A DNA stretch of 47,340 bases. Origin: JAKFDK01 sp036676195. GTDB lineage: Bacteria > Bacillota > Sulfobacillia > Symbiobacteriales > ZC4RG38. Each line of letters starts with the position of its first letter. Within the stretch, counting starts at the first letter, position 1. The notes below the pieces were generated by a model. The model was not told where the DNA came from. It worked only from the letters and a program-made list of their open reading frames with translations, and made no database searches. The stretch is from the NCBI GenBank assembly GCA_036676195.1, contig JAKFDK010000134.1, positions 1-47,340 of the forward strand, in the 5' to 3' direction. Below, piece by piece: positions 16,439-24,259 of the stretch. Position numbers and translations under genes: made by a program.

Positions 16439-17893
16439 GTGTCCATGCCCCGTGCACTCACCGTCGCCGGCTCTGACCCCGGGGGCGGAGCCGGTATCCA
16501 GGCTGATCTCAAGACATTCACCGTCCTCGGGGCATTCGGCACCTCCGTCCTGACCGCCGTCACGGCGCAGAACACCCTGGGGGTGAGCGGCGTCTACCCC
16601 CTTTCGCCCGCGCAGGTTGAGGCGCAACTGGACGCGGTACTGGCCGATCTCGGCACCGATGCCGTCAAGACCGGTATGCTGGTGGACGCCCCCATCATCC
16701 AGGTGGTGGCCGACCGGCTCCGGCACTACGGTGCCGGCAACCTGGTCATCGATCCGGTGCTGGTCGCCAAAGGCGGACGCAGGTTGCTGGAGCCGGCGGC
16801 GGAACACATGCTCATCACCGAACTCCTGCCCCTGGCGGCCGTTATCACCCCGAACCTCCCGGAAGCCGAGGTACTGGCCGGGCTGTCCGTCCGGAACCGG
16901 GCGGACATGGTCACCGCTGCCCGGCGCCTCGTGGAACTGGGTGCCCGCGCCGTGGTAGTGAAGGGCGGCCACCTGGAGGGTGAACCGGCTGACGATCTCC
17001 TGTACACCGGGGGTGAGGCCGAGTGGCTGCACGCCGTGCGCGCCCCGACCACCCACACCCATGGCACCGGCTGTACCTTCAGCGCCGCCATCTGCGCCGG
17101 ACTGGCCGGAGGCATGTCCCTGCGGGCAGCGGTGCGCCAGGCCAAGGACTTCATTACCCTGGCGATTCAGCGGGCTCCCGGCCTGGGCGCCGGCCACGGA
17201 CCTACCAACCACCTGGCCTGGCTCGAACAGGGCCGGCCGGCACAGGTCCGCTCCGGTCTGCCCCTGGCCGGGCGGCTGGCGTTGTACGTGATTGTCAGCG
17301 GTTCCACCCCGCCCGCAGTGGTGCAGAACATCCTGGCAGCAGGGGCAGGCACCATTCAATTCCGCGAAAAGTCCCTCCCCCTGCCGGCGCAGGTGGAGGC
17401 AGCCAAACGGCTGCGCGCGCTCTGCCATGCGGCCGGGGCCCTCTTCCTGGTTAACGACCGGGTGGACCTGGCCCTGGCCACAGGTGCCGACGGCGTGCAC
17501 CTGGGGCAGGAAGATTTGCCCGTGGGCGAGGCCCGCCGCCTGCTCGGGCCCGGCGCCGTGATCGGCGCCACCTGCGAAACGGCCGCCGAGGCGGCACATG
17601 CCACCGCGGCGGGGGCCGATTACATTGGTACCGGGCCGGTGTATGCCACACCCAGCAAGGCCGATGCCGGTGCCCCCTATGGCCCGGCGGTGGTGAGCCG
17701 GGTGGTCGCTGCCACACCCCTGCCGGTGGTGGGTATCGGTGGCATCGGCCCCGGCGGTGCTGCCCCGGTGATCCAGGCCGGCGCCTGCGGAGTGGCCGTG
17801 ATTTCAGCGGTGGTCGGAGCACCCGATCCCGGCGCCGCTGCCCGGGCGATCCGGCAGGAAGTGGCGGCGGCCTACGCCAGTCGCAGGCCCTGA
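16439..17893 (+). CDS. thiDE: bifunctional HMP(-P) kinase / thiamine-phosphate synthase
   Basis: A 484-residue fusion for thiamine synthesis. Residues about 1-262 are ThiD (ribokinase fold; TVAGSDPGGGAGIQADLKT at the start, anion hole HTHGTGCTFS near 205), phosphorylating hydroxymethylpyrimidine twice. Residues about 278-484 are ThiE (TIM barrel; IQFREK, NDRVDLALATGADGVHLGQ, GTGPVYATPSK for pyrophosphate), joining HMP-PP and the thiazole phosphate. GTG 16439 is preferred (AAGGGA 10 nt upstream) over ATG 16445. No TPP riboswitch motif is recognised in the 180 bp upstream. No other thi gene is adjacent. Its stop lies 13 bp from a convergent gene. Confidence 0.92.
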   Translation: MSMPRALTVAGSDPGGGAGIQADLKTFTVLGAFGTSVLTAVTAQNTLGVSGVYPLSPAQVEAQLDAVLADLGTDAVKTGMLVDAPIIQVVADRLRHYGAGNLVIDPVLVAKGGRRLLEPAAEHMLITELLPLAAVITPNLPEAEVLAGLSVRNRADMVTAARRLVELGARAVVVKGGHLEGEPADDLLYTGGEAEWLHAVRAPTTHTHGTGCTFSAAICAGLAGGMSLRAAVRQAKDFITLAIQRAPGLGAGHGPTNHLAWLEQGRPAQVRSGLPLAGRLALYVIVSGSTPPAVVQNILAAGAGTIQFREKSLPLPAQVEAAKRLRALCHAAGALFLVNDRVDLALATGADGVHLGQEDLPVGEARRLLGPGAVIGATCETAAEAAHATAAGADYIGTGPVYATPSKADAGAPYGPAVVSRVVAATPLPVVGIGGIGPGGAAPVIQAGACGVAVISAVVGAPDPGAAARAIRQEVAAAYASRRP

Positions 17894-17906
17894 CGCCCGC
17901 CCGTGC

Positions 17907-18842
17907 TCAGCCCCGCCCACGGGGCCGACCCGCCCGGCGCAGGCCCGCGATCAGGTCCTGCAGATCGGCCGGCCAGGGTGCCGTGAGGGTTACCTGCTCA
18001 CCGCTGAAGGGATGGGCCAGAAACAGAGTCCCGCCGTGCAGGGCCTGCCGGGCAATGCCGGCGTCCGGTCCGCCGTACAGGCGGTCACCCAGCAGCGGGT
18101 GCCCGGCGTGGGACATATGCACGCGGATCTGATGCGTGCGCCCGGTCTCCAGGGTAAGTTGCACCAGGGCTGCCGCGGTATATTGCTCCAGCACCTGGTA
18201 ATGGGTGACCGCCGGAACACCGCCGGGCGACACCCGGAACCGTCCCGCATGATGCCGGTCCCGCCCCAGCGGCCCGCGCAGAGTGCCACGGGGTGGAGAC
18301 GGGTACCCGGCCACCACCGCGATGTATTGCCGCCCGATCTGGTGCCTGGCCAGGGCTGCATCCAGCAGGACATGGGCCAGGGCGTGCTTGGCAAAGAGCA
18401 CTGCACCGGTGGTGTCTACATCCAGGCGGTGAATATGACGCACCCGGGTCTGCAGCCCCTGGAGCTGATAATGGTACGCCACGCCATGGGCCAGGGTTCC
18501 ACCGGTGCCTGAATCCGGCGGGTGGACCAGAATGCCGGCGGGCTTGTCGGCCACCAGCAGGTGCTCGTCCTCGTAAAGCACACCAAAGGGAACTGGCTCC
18601 GGAACCATACCGTAAGGCTCGGGTATTAACACAGCCAGGGCGACCCGATCACCGGCGGCCACCCGATCCTCCGGCCGGCACAGCTCCCGCCCCAGCAGAA
18701 CCCCGGCCCGCCCCAGCAGTTCCTTCTGCAGGCGCAGCGACACGTGCAGGTGCTCTGTCAGCAGTTCCCGCACCGGCAGCCCGGCCTGGGCCGCCGCCAC
18801 CGTATACTCCAGCCATTGCCCCCGACGCACCCACCTGCCCAC
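17907..18842 (-). CDS. RluA-family RNA pseudouridine synthase
   Basis: 311 residues. An N-terminal S4-like region precedes the catalytic domain. The catalytic motif HRLDVDTTGAVLFAK carries the essential Asp near residue 160, and LETGRTHQIRVHMSHAGHPLLGD is the family's second signature. It isomerises uridines in rRNA or tRNA; the exact site cannot be told. GTG 18842 is favoured by GGAGGG 6 nt upstream; the longer frame runs through a palindrome and is unlikely. It follows the selenocysteine glutaredoxin gene on the same strand, separated by a 24-bp palindrome. Confidence 0.88.
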   Translation of the reverse strand: MGRWVRRGQWLEYTVAAAQAGLPVRELLTEHLHVSLRLQKELLGRAGVLLGRELCRPEDRVAAGDRVALAVLIPEPYGMVPEPVPFGVLYEDEHLLVADKPAGILVHPPDSGTGGTLAHGVAYHYQLQGLQTRVRHIHRLDVDTTGAVLFAKHALAHVLLDAALARHQIGRQYIAVVAGYPSPPRGTLRGPLGRDRHHAGRFRVSPGGVPAVTHYQVLEQYTAAALVQLTLETGRTHQIRVHMSHAGHPLLGDRLYGGPDAGIARQALHGGTLFLAHPFSGEQVTLTAPWPADLQDLIAGLRRAGRPRGRG

Positions 18843-18866
18843 CGCAGACCCTCCATTTGACCAACT

Positions 18867-18890
18867 GCCCCCGCCGGTACCGGCGGGGGC
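18867..18890. terminator. 24-bp perfect palindrome
   Basis: GCCCCCGCCGGT followed directly by its reverse complement. It lies 16 bp after the glutaredoxin stop and before the pseudouridine synthase start. There is no T-run in either direction. It may be a terminator or processing site rather than an operator. Confidence 0.55.
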
Positions 18891-18906
18891 CAAAATGTAG
18901 CCGTAT

Positions 18907-19161
18907 TCAAGCCGGTGCCGTTATGCCCAGCAGTTCACTCACCCGGCCACGGTCAAAACCGCGCATCACTTCTGTTCCAATCACAATCACCGGCACCCCG
19001 CGCCGGCCGCCGGTATACTCCATCATTTCCGCCAGCGCGGCCGGATCAGCCGTGATATCCTGATACTCGAATTCCACCCCATGCTGCGAAAGAAACTCTT
19101 TCGCCACCTTGCAGGCCCCTCAAGTTGGTGTGGTGTAGATAATAACCCTGGGCGTCGCCAC
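18907..19161 (-). CDS. glutaredoxin-like selenoprotein, UGA (Sec) at codon 14
   Basis: An 84-residue thioredoxin-fold protein if the in-frame TGA at 19122-19120 is read as selenocysteine. The frame gives VIIYTTPT-U-GAC-K, so the TGA replaces the first Cys of the glutaredoxin CxxC, giving UxxC. Downstream features are intact: KEFLSQHGVEFEYQDI, the cis-Pro segment GVPVIVIG and the C-terminal GFDRGRVSELL. Read conventionally, the gene would be a 13-codon stub plus a 66-residue frame lacking its first strand and active site. GTG 19161 follows GGAGG at about 10 nt. A hairpin fitting the bacterial SECIS model starts 15 nt after the TGA. Likely role: thiol redox, for example a reductant for peroxiredoxin or ribonucleotide reductase. 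A plain nonsense mutation is the alternative. Confidence 0.85.
19086..19104 (-). promoter_or_regulatory. bacterial SECIS element
   Basis: On the mRNA, GCGAAAG pairs perfectly with CUUUCGC around the loop AGUUU (19097-19093). The apical loop begins 22 nt after the UGA and has G at its second position. That fits the published bacterial SECIS rules (a G among the first two loop bases, 16-37 nt from the UGA). It would recruit SelB carrying Sec-tRNA. Confidence 0.75.
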
Positions 19162-19502
19162 CGTGCACACGCCTCCCCCAAAAGTTCTCGCTGACCCTAG
19201 TGTGCGCAGGAACAGGGCAGAAGGAACTTCAATTTTTATAGTATGTAAGGCGAGTTTACCACTCATCCCTACCTGGCGTCAAAGGGCGCTCGGACTGCCA
19301 AGGTCAGGGTAAGAATAGTGTACCCTACCCCCGCCCGCGGCCGGCAACGGGATCGGTCAACGTCTGGACATCCGAATATAGCTCCGGAGAATCACTGGCC
19401 GCAGATAACGCCGAGACTGCGTCATGCGCGACAAGGCGGGCCAGGGCTGGGAGTTTGGCTGCTCCCCGGCCCCGGCCCGTTTTGGCGCGGCCTTGTACGC
19501 TG
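19162..19502. other. intergenic region, nothing recognised
   Basis: About 340 bp between two minus-strand genes. It has one AT-rich patch (AATTTTTATAGTATG, near 19229) that could belong to the promoter of the glutaredoxin gene. No ORF, RNA or repeat is convincing. Confidence 0.5.
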
Positions 19503-20300
19503 CTACAGCCCCTGAAACCGTGGCGGGCGTTTGGCCATAAAGGCGGCCAGACCTGCGCGGACATCGGCCGTGATGGCAACCTGGGTGAACAGGTCGGCCT
19601 CCAGACGGCAGGCGGCCTCAAGGTCGAGGTGTGCCCCGCCGTGGATGGCCCGCTTGACGCCGGCAAGAGCGAGCGGGGCATGACCGGCGATGGCCGTCGC
19701 CAGGCGCAGCGCCGTTGCCTCAGCCGCCCCGTCCGGAGCCAGGACATCCACCAACCCCATCCCCCGCGCCGTGATGGCGTCCACCGGTTCGGCACTCAGG
19801 ATAAAGGCCAGCGCACGTCCCTTGCCCAGCAGACGGAGCAGGCGTTGTGTACCCCCGTAGCCAGGGATCAGGCCGATCTTCACCTCTGGCATGGCGAAAC
19901 GGGCATCGGCGGCGGCGACCCGCACATCACAGGCAGCGGCCGTTTCAATGCCCCCGCCGTATGAAAGCCCCTTCATGGCACAAATGAAGACTTTGGGCGA
20001 CCGTTCAATTCTGGACAGCACCGCCTGCACCCCATCAAGCCATAACCGCACCTGCCGGGCCAGATCATCACCACGGTGGCAGGCGGCCATCCCGGCCATT
20101 TCGCTGATATCTGCCCCGGCGGTGAAGTGCTGTTCTCCAGCCCCCTGGATCACGGCAACACGCAGGGCCGGATCAGCGTCGACCTCGTCAATCCGCTCCC
20201 CCAACCGCCGGAACATGGCGGTAGTGATGATGTTGAGCGGCGGGTTGTCCAGTGTCAGAACCGCCACAGGACCCTGGCGGGTCAAATGGACACTATTCAT
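19503..20300 (-). CDS. enoyl-CoA hydratase
   Basis: 265 residues of the crotonase family, hydrating trans-2-enoyl-CoA in beta-oxidation or amino acid breakdown. Both catalytic glutamates are present: GGGIETAAACD supplies the first and MPEVKIGLIPGYGGTQRL the second. HFTAGADISEM forms the oxyanion hole. The ATG at 20300 follows GAGGGG; an open extension to 20606 overlaps the uppP gene and is rejected. It contrasts with the crotonase at 1712, which lacks both glutamates. It lies downstream of uppP on the same strand but is separated from it by about 150 bp and a hairpin, so it is probably its own unit. Confidence 0.9.
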   Translation of the reverse strand: MNSVHLTRQGPVAVLTLDNPPLNIITTAMFRRLGERIDEVDADPALRVAVIQGAGEQHFTAGADISEMAGMAACHRGDDLARQVRLWLDGVQAVLSRIERSPKVFICAMKGLSYGGGIETAAACDVRVAAADARFAMPEVKIGLIPGYGGTQRLLRLLGKGRALAFILSAEPVDAITARGMGLVDVLAPDGAAEATALRLATAIAGHAPLALAGVKRAIHGGAHLDLEAACRLEADLFTQVAITADVRAGLAAFMAKRPPRFQGL

Positions 20301-20403
20301 CGGGGTCCCCTCTTCCTCGGGTCTGCTAACCTCCATTCTAAGGAAATTTCCTGCCTTTTCCACAGGTTGCCCTTCTTTTTCCCCCTGGCGCAGACGCGGC
20401 AGG

Positions 20404-20426
20404 GGCCTGCGCATCATTCGCAGGCC
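20404..20426 (-). terminator. hairpin after uppP
   Basis: GGCCTGCG (20404-20411) pairs with CGCAGGCC (20419-20426) around a 7-nt loop, 20 bp after the uppP stop. There is no T-run. Confidence 0.5.
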
Positions 20427-20446
20427 TCCATAAACCCTCATCCGCC

Positions 20447-21244
20447 TTACGCGGTGCGCAAACCCAAGGACCACAGGAGCACAATCACCGCTGCCAGCGC
20501 CACCCGATAAATGGCGAAGGTGGCGTAAGTGCCGCGGCGCAGATATTCCAACATGAAGCGAATGACCACATAACCGACAACCGCTGAAGTCAGGATGCCG
20601 GCCCAAAACGGCAGGGTCAGGTCAGCTGCCGTGATGTGCCGCAGCTTGACCATCCCGGCACCCAGAATGGTCGGGAACGACAGCAGAAACGAGATGCGGG
20701 CTGCCCCCTCGCGGTTGAGCCCCCGCAACAGACCAGCGGTAATGGTGATGCCGGACCGGCTGACCCCAGGCACCAGCGCAATCATCTGGGCGAGGCCAAT
20801 ATAGAAGGCGTCAGTAAAACTCGCCTGCTCCGCCGACTTCCGTTTCCGCGCCCGGCGATCCACATACCACAGGGCCACCCCCAGGACCGCCAGGGCAAAG
20901 GCAGTGACCAGCGGCGAGCGAAAAACCGTTTCCGCCAGGTCCTCCAGCAACATACCGGCGATCCCCACCGGCAGGGTTGCCGCGACCATGCCCCAGCCCA
21001 GGCGGGACTCCGGGGTCTGGAGGCCGCGGGTCAGGGACTGCCTGGCAATGTGGAACAGGTCGTGCCAGAAGACGGTGACCACGGCCACCAGGGTACCCAT
21101 GTGCAGCGCTACATCAAAGGTAAGGGATTGCGCCGGCCAGCGCAGCAGCCAGGGAATGATCAGCAAGTGAGCCGAACTGGAGACCGGCAAGAACTCGGCG
21201 GCACCCTGCACGGCACCCAGAACAACAGCGTGTAGCAAATTCAT
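20447..21244 (-). CDS. uppP: undecaprenyl-diphosphatase
   Basis: A 265-residue integral membrane enzyme that dephosphorylates undecaprenyl pyrophosphate, recycling the lipid carrier for peptidoglycan and giving bacitracin resistance. The two family motifs are visible: GAVQGAAEFLPVSSSAHL at residues about 11-28 and PGVSRSGITITAGLLRGL near 162. About eight helices and a normal length for the family. The ATG has only a weak ribosome site. It is divergent from the ammonium transporter with a 269-bp gap. Confidence 0.93.
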   Translation of the reverse strand: MNLLHAVVLGAVQGAAEFLPVSSSAHLLIIPWLLRWPAQSLTFDVALHMGTLVAVVTVFWHDLFHIARQSLTRGLQTPESRLGWGMVAATLPVGIAGMLLEDLAETVFRSPLVTAFALAVLGVALWYVDRRARKRKSAEQASFTDAFYIGLAQMIALVPGVSRSGITITAGLLRGLNREGAARISFLLSFPTILGAGMVKLRHITAADLTLPFWAGILTSAVVGYVVIRFMLEYLRRGTYATFAIYRVALAAVIVLLWSLGLRTA

Positions 21245-21417
21245 GCGCTTGAGTACCCCCGGAATTCATCATTTCACACAAACACTACCAGTCTAGTTCA
21301 GCGCCGCGAGGGTGTCAACGCTTACCCCGAACACCGGCGCTTCCAATTGAGCCGACCCTGCGGTTGCCACTTTCCCCCGCCCCGCAAACCATCAATGTCA
21401 ACTTTACTATCATTTCC

Positions 21418-21446
21418 TTGCATTAAACGGCCTAAGTGAGTATGAT
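21418..21446 (+). promoter_or_regulatory. promoter of the ammonium transporter
   Basis: TTGCAT (21418-21423), a 17-bp spacer, TATGAT (21441-21446), about 65 bp before the amt start. A housekeeping sigma-factor type. No clear GlnR/TnrA-type palindrome was found nearby. Confidence 0.6.
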
Positions 21447-21513
21447 TTCACCAAGTGAGATCCCCGTCAAGAAAGGTTACAGTAAGAAAAGTTGACACAG
21501 GAGGTCAATTCGT

Positions 21514-22875
21514 ATGAGGCGGGAACAAGGCGGATTGCAATGGTTGCGTCTGGGAGTCCTTCTGCTTACCCTATTGGCTTACGCCGTGCCCGCCTACGCC
21601 GGAGAAACCGCACCGGCCGGAATTGACAGCGGGGATACCGCCTGGCTGCTGATTTCCACCGCACTGGTTATGCTGATGACTGCCCCGGGGCTGGCCCTGT
21701 TTTACGGCGGACTGGTCGGCCAGCGCAACGTGCTGTCCACCCTCATGCACAGCTTCTTTATGATCTGCCTGATCAGTGTCCAGTGGGTGCTCTGGGGTTA
21801 TTCATTTTCCTTCGGCTCCGACCTGGGCAGTATCATCGGCGGCTTTGATTTCCTTGGCTTTACCGGGGTCGGTCCGGCCCCGCAGGCCGGAGCCACGGTG
21901 CCCCACCTTGCCTTTGCCATGTATCAGGGCATGTTTGCGGTGATCACCGTTGCACTCATCAGTGGTGCCTTTGCCGAACGCATGCGGTTTCCGGCCTTTG
22001 TGCTCTTCTCCCTGCTCTGGGCCACCCTGGTCTACGACCCGCTGGCGCACTGGGTCTGGGGCGGCGGATGGCTGATGCAACTGGGTGCCCTCGATTTCGC
22101 CGGCGGCACCGTCGTACACATCAGTTCCGGGGTCTCAGCACTGGTGGCAGCGCTGGTAGTCGGCCGCCGCAACGGCTATCCGCTTCAAGTGGAGCCGCCG
22201 CACAACATCCCGTTTACGCTCATCGGCGCCGGGCTGCTCTGGTTCGGATGGTTCGGCTTTAATGCCGGCAGTGCCCTGGCAGCCAACGGTGTGGCGGCCC
22301 TGGCCTTCGCCGTCACCCATGTGTCAGCAGCGGCGGGCGGTCTGGCGTGGGCTGGCATTGAATGGGTGCGCCGTGGCAAACCAAGTGTGGTGGGCACCGT
22401 CTCCGGAGCCGTGGCCGGTCTGGTGGGCATCACCCCTGCGGCCGGTTATGTCAGCATCCCGTCTGCCCTGTTAATCGGACTGGGCGCCACTCTGGTCTGC
22501 TACGCCGGTGTGACTGTGCTCAAGCCTCGGTTTGGCTATGATGATACCCTTGATGTGTTCGGGATCCACGGGCTGGGCGGCACCTGGGGCGCCATCGCCA
22601 CCGGCCTGTTTGCCAGCAAGGCGGTCAACCCAGCCGGTGCCGACGGCCTCTTCCACGGCAACCCCGGCCAGTTGACGGCTCAGATCATCAGCGTACTGGC
22701 GGTGGCAGCCCTGTCGGCGGCGGCAACCTTTGTCATCCTCAAAGTGGTGGCGGCCGTGACCCCGCTGCGGGTTACCCGCAGGGATGAGTATTCCGGCCTG
22801 GACCTGGCTCTGCACGGGGAAACAGCCTACGGCTCCCCGGGGATTGCCGGGACGGATGCAGCCGCCGCTGACTGA
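21514..22875 (+). CDS. amt: ammonium transporter
   Basis: 453 residues with a cleavable signal (AVPAYAGE end, about residue 30) and eleven helices. Amt hallmarks are PGLALFYGGLVGQRN, the AHWVWGGGWL segment, the first pore His in HISSGVSALV and the second in FGIHGLGGTWGAI. It conducts ammonium into the cell under nitrogen limitation. An excellent AGGAGGT site precedes the ATG. No glnK gene follows, which is unusual because amt is commonly paired with it; a classical terminator ends the unit. Confidence 0.93.
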   Translation: MRREQGGLQWLRLGVLLLTLLAYAVPAYAGETAPAGIDSGDTAWLLISTALVMLMTAPGLALFYGGLVGQRNVLSTLMHSFFMICLISVQWVLWGYSFSFGSDLGSIIGGFDFLGFTGVGPAPQAGATVPHLAFAMYQGMFAVITVALISGAFAERMRFPAFVLFSLLWATLVYDPLAHWVWGGGWLMQLGALDFAGGTVVHISSGVSALVAALVVGRRNGYPLQVEPPHNIPFTLIGAGLLWFGWFGFNAGSALAANGVAALAFAVTHVSAAAGGLAWAGIEWVRRGKPSVVGTVSGAVAGLVGITPAAGYVSIPSALLIGLGATLVCYAGVTVLKPRFGYDDTLDVFGIHGLGGTWGAIATGLFASKAVNPAGADGLFHGNPGQLTAQIISVLAVAALSAAATFVILKVVAAVTPLRVTRRDEYSGLDLALHGETAYGSPGIAGTDAAAAD

Positions 22876-22899
22876 TCACCCGATACCGGCCACAGCAAA

Positions 22900-22934
22900 C
22901 GGCCGCCTTCACTTGGGAGGCGGCCGCTCTTTTT
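22900..22934 (+). terminator. intrinsic terminator of amt
   Basis: CGGCCGCCT (22900-22908) pairs with AGGCGGCCG (22918-22926), followed by CTCTTTTT. A textbook rho-independent terminator. Confidence 0.85.
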
Positions 22935-22952
22935 GGCGTGCTCGATAAACAC

Positions 22953-22985
22953 AGGAATTCCTCCGGTGTAAGGGGAATTCCTTTT
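22953..22985 (+). promoter_or_regulatory. inverted AGGAATTCC pair before the MFS gene
   Basis: AGGAATTCC (22953-22961) and GGAATTCCT (22974-22982) form a 9-bp stem followed by TTT. Each arm contains the palindrome GGAATTCC. It lies 21-53 bp upstream of the exporter start. It could be a repressor operator or an attenuator. Confidence 0.5.
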
Positions 22986-23005
22986 GCTTTGGGGGTCGAA
23001 ACAAG

Positions 23006-24229
23006 GTGAACCACCGTCGCAACGGACCCATCCTCTGGCTGGGCTGTTTTCTGACTGCCTCCTCCTTTTCCCTGGTCATGCCCTTTCTACCCATCTTCAT
23101 CCGGGAGCTGGGCGTGACCAGCCACCTGGAAATCTGGGCCGGCGCGACCTTCGCCGTCACCTTTCTGTCCAGCACCATCATGTCGCCGATCTGGGGCAAC
23201 ATGGCTGACCGGTACGGCCGCAAGATCATGATCATCCGATCCGGTGCGGCCATCGCCCTGGTGTATGTGCTGATGTCGTGGACCCAGAACCATTACCAGC
23301 TCTTCGTGCTGCGCTTCCTCAACGGCATGTTCGCCGGCTTTATTCCCTCGTCCATTGCCCTGATGGCCACCAATACCCCTGAGGACCAGGTCGGCCGGTC
23401 GCTGGCTGCCCTCGCCACTGCCACTGCCACCGGGCAGATCCTGGGACCGCTGCTGGGCGGAGCCCTGGCTGACGCCATCGGGATCCGTCCAACCATGCAG
23501 GTGGCGGCAGGAATGATGGCAGCGGCAACCCTGCTGGTCGCCCTGGGGGTGAAGGAGACCATCCGTGGCAAAGACCAGCCCCGCACGACGGTGCGGGAGG
23601 ACCTGCGCATGGCGGCCGCCAACCCCACCCTGATGACCGTCTTGATCGCAACCATCATCGTTAATGTTTCAGTCAATTCGGTGGAGCCTATTCTTACCCT
23701 GCATATCAGTCACCTGAAACAGGAGGCATGGCTGGCCGCCGCCGTGCGGGTCCTCTTTGGTCGGAGTGACGCCGTCAACCTCGTTTCCGGCGCCATTTTC
23801 AGCCTGCCGGCCGTGGCGATGGTGATGGTCGCACGAGCCTGGGCCCGCCAGGGGGAAAAGGTTGGTTTCCCCTCCGTCCTGCAGTCAGGCCTGTGGCTGG
23901 CCGGCTTGTTCGTACTGCCACAGGCCCTGGCGCGCACGGCGCTGCAACTGGCGGCGCTGCGGCTGGCCTACGGCCTCTGCCAGGCGGCAGTTCAACCTTC
24001 GGTCAACGCCACCATTGCCACTGCCGTCCCGCGGGAATTCCGGGGCCGGGCCTATGGCATTTCCACCTCGGCCATGTACATCGGTGCCGTCAGCGGACCC
24101 CTGTTTGGCGGGCTGATTGCCACCTACCTGGGCTCCAACTGGGTGTTTGTCTCCACTGGCCTGCTCCTGATTGCCTCTTCCTTCTGGGTGCGCTCCCGCC
24201 TGTCAGGCACCGGCCAGATCTCTGGGTAA
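23006..24229 (+). CDS. MFS multidrug exporter (MdtG/TetA-like)
   Basis: 407 residues, twelve helices. Motif A GNMADRYGRKIM lies between helices 2 and 3, and a motif C-like GQILGPLLGGALAD lies in helix 5, which marks drug/proton antiporters. RFLNGMFAGFIPSS is helix 4. A long segment around residues 240-260 separates the halves. The GTG start has a poor ribosome site. The inverted repeat just upstream suggests local control. It is convergent with the luciferase-like gene, with a 30-bp gap. Confidence 0.86.
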   Translation: MNHRRNGPILWLGCFLTASSFSLVMPFLPIFIRELGVTSHLEIWAGATFAVTFLSSTIMSPIWGNMADRYGRKIMIIRSGAAIALVYVLMSWTQNHYQLFVLRFLNGMFAGFIPSSIALMATNTPEDQVGRSLAALATATATGQILGPLLGGALADAIGIRPTMQVAAGMMAAATLLVALGVKETIRGKDQPRTTVREDLRMAAANPTLMTVLIATIIVNVSVNSVEPILTLHISHLKQEAWLAAAVRVLFGRSDAVNLVSGAIFSLPAVAMVMVARAWARQGEKVGFPSVLQSGLWLAGLFVLPQALARTALQLAALRLAYGLCQAAVQPSVNATIATAVPREFRGRAYGISTSAMYIGAVSGPLFGGLIATYLGSNWVFVSTGLLLIASSFWVRSRLSGTGQISG

Positions 24230-24259
24230 CCGGTCTCCCGGCTCGTGCGCAGCCCGCCC

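Noticed and set aside
14588..17599. A 1003-codon minus-strand open frame
   Set aside because: Only the part from 16189 down has homology and a ribosome site; the rest is antisense to thiDE with random composition.
18907..19107. Stand-alone 66-residue glutaredoxin fragment from GTG 19107
   Set aside because: It lacks the first strand and active site; the frame upstream of the TGA is homologous and has a start and ribosome site.
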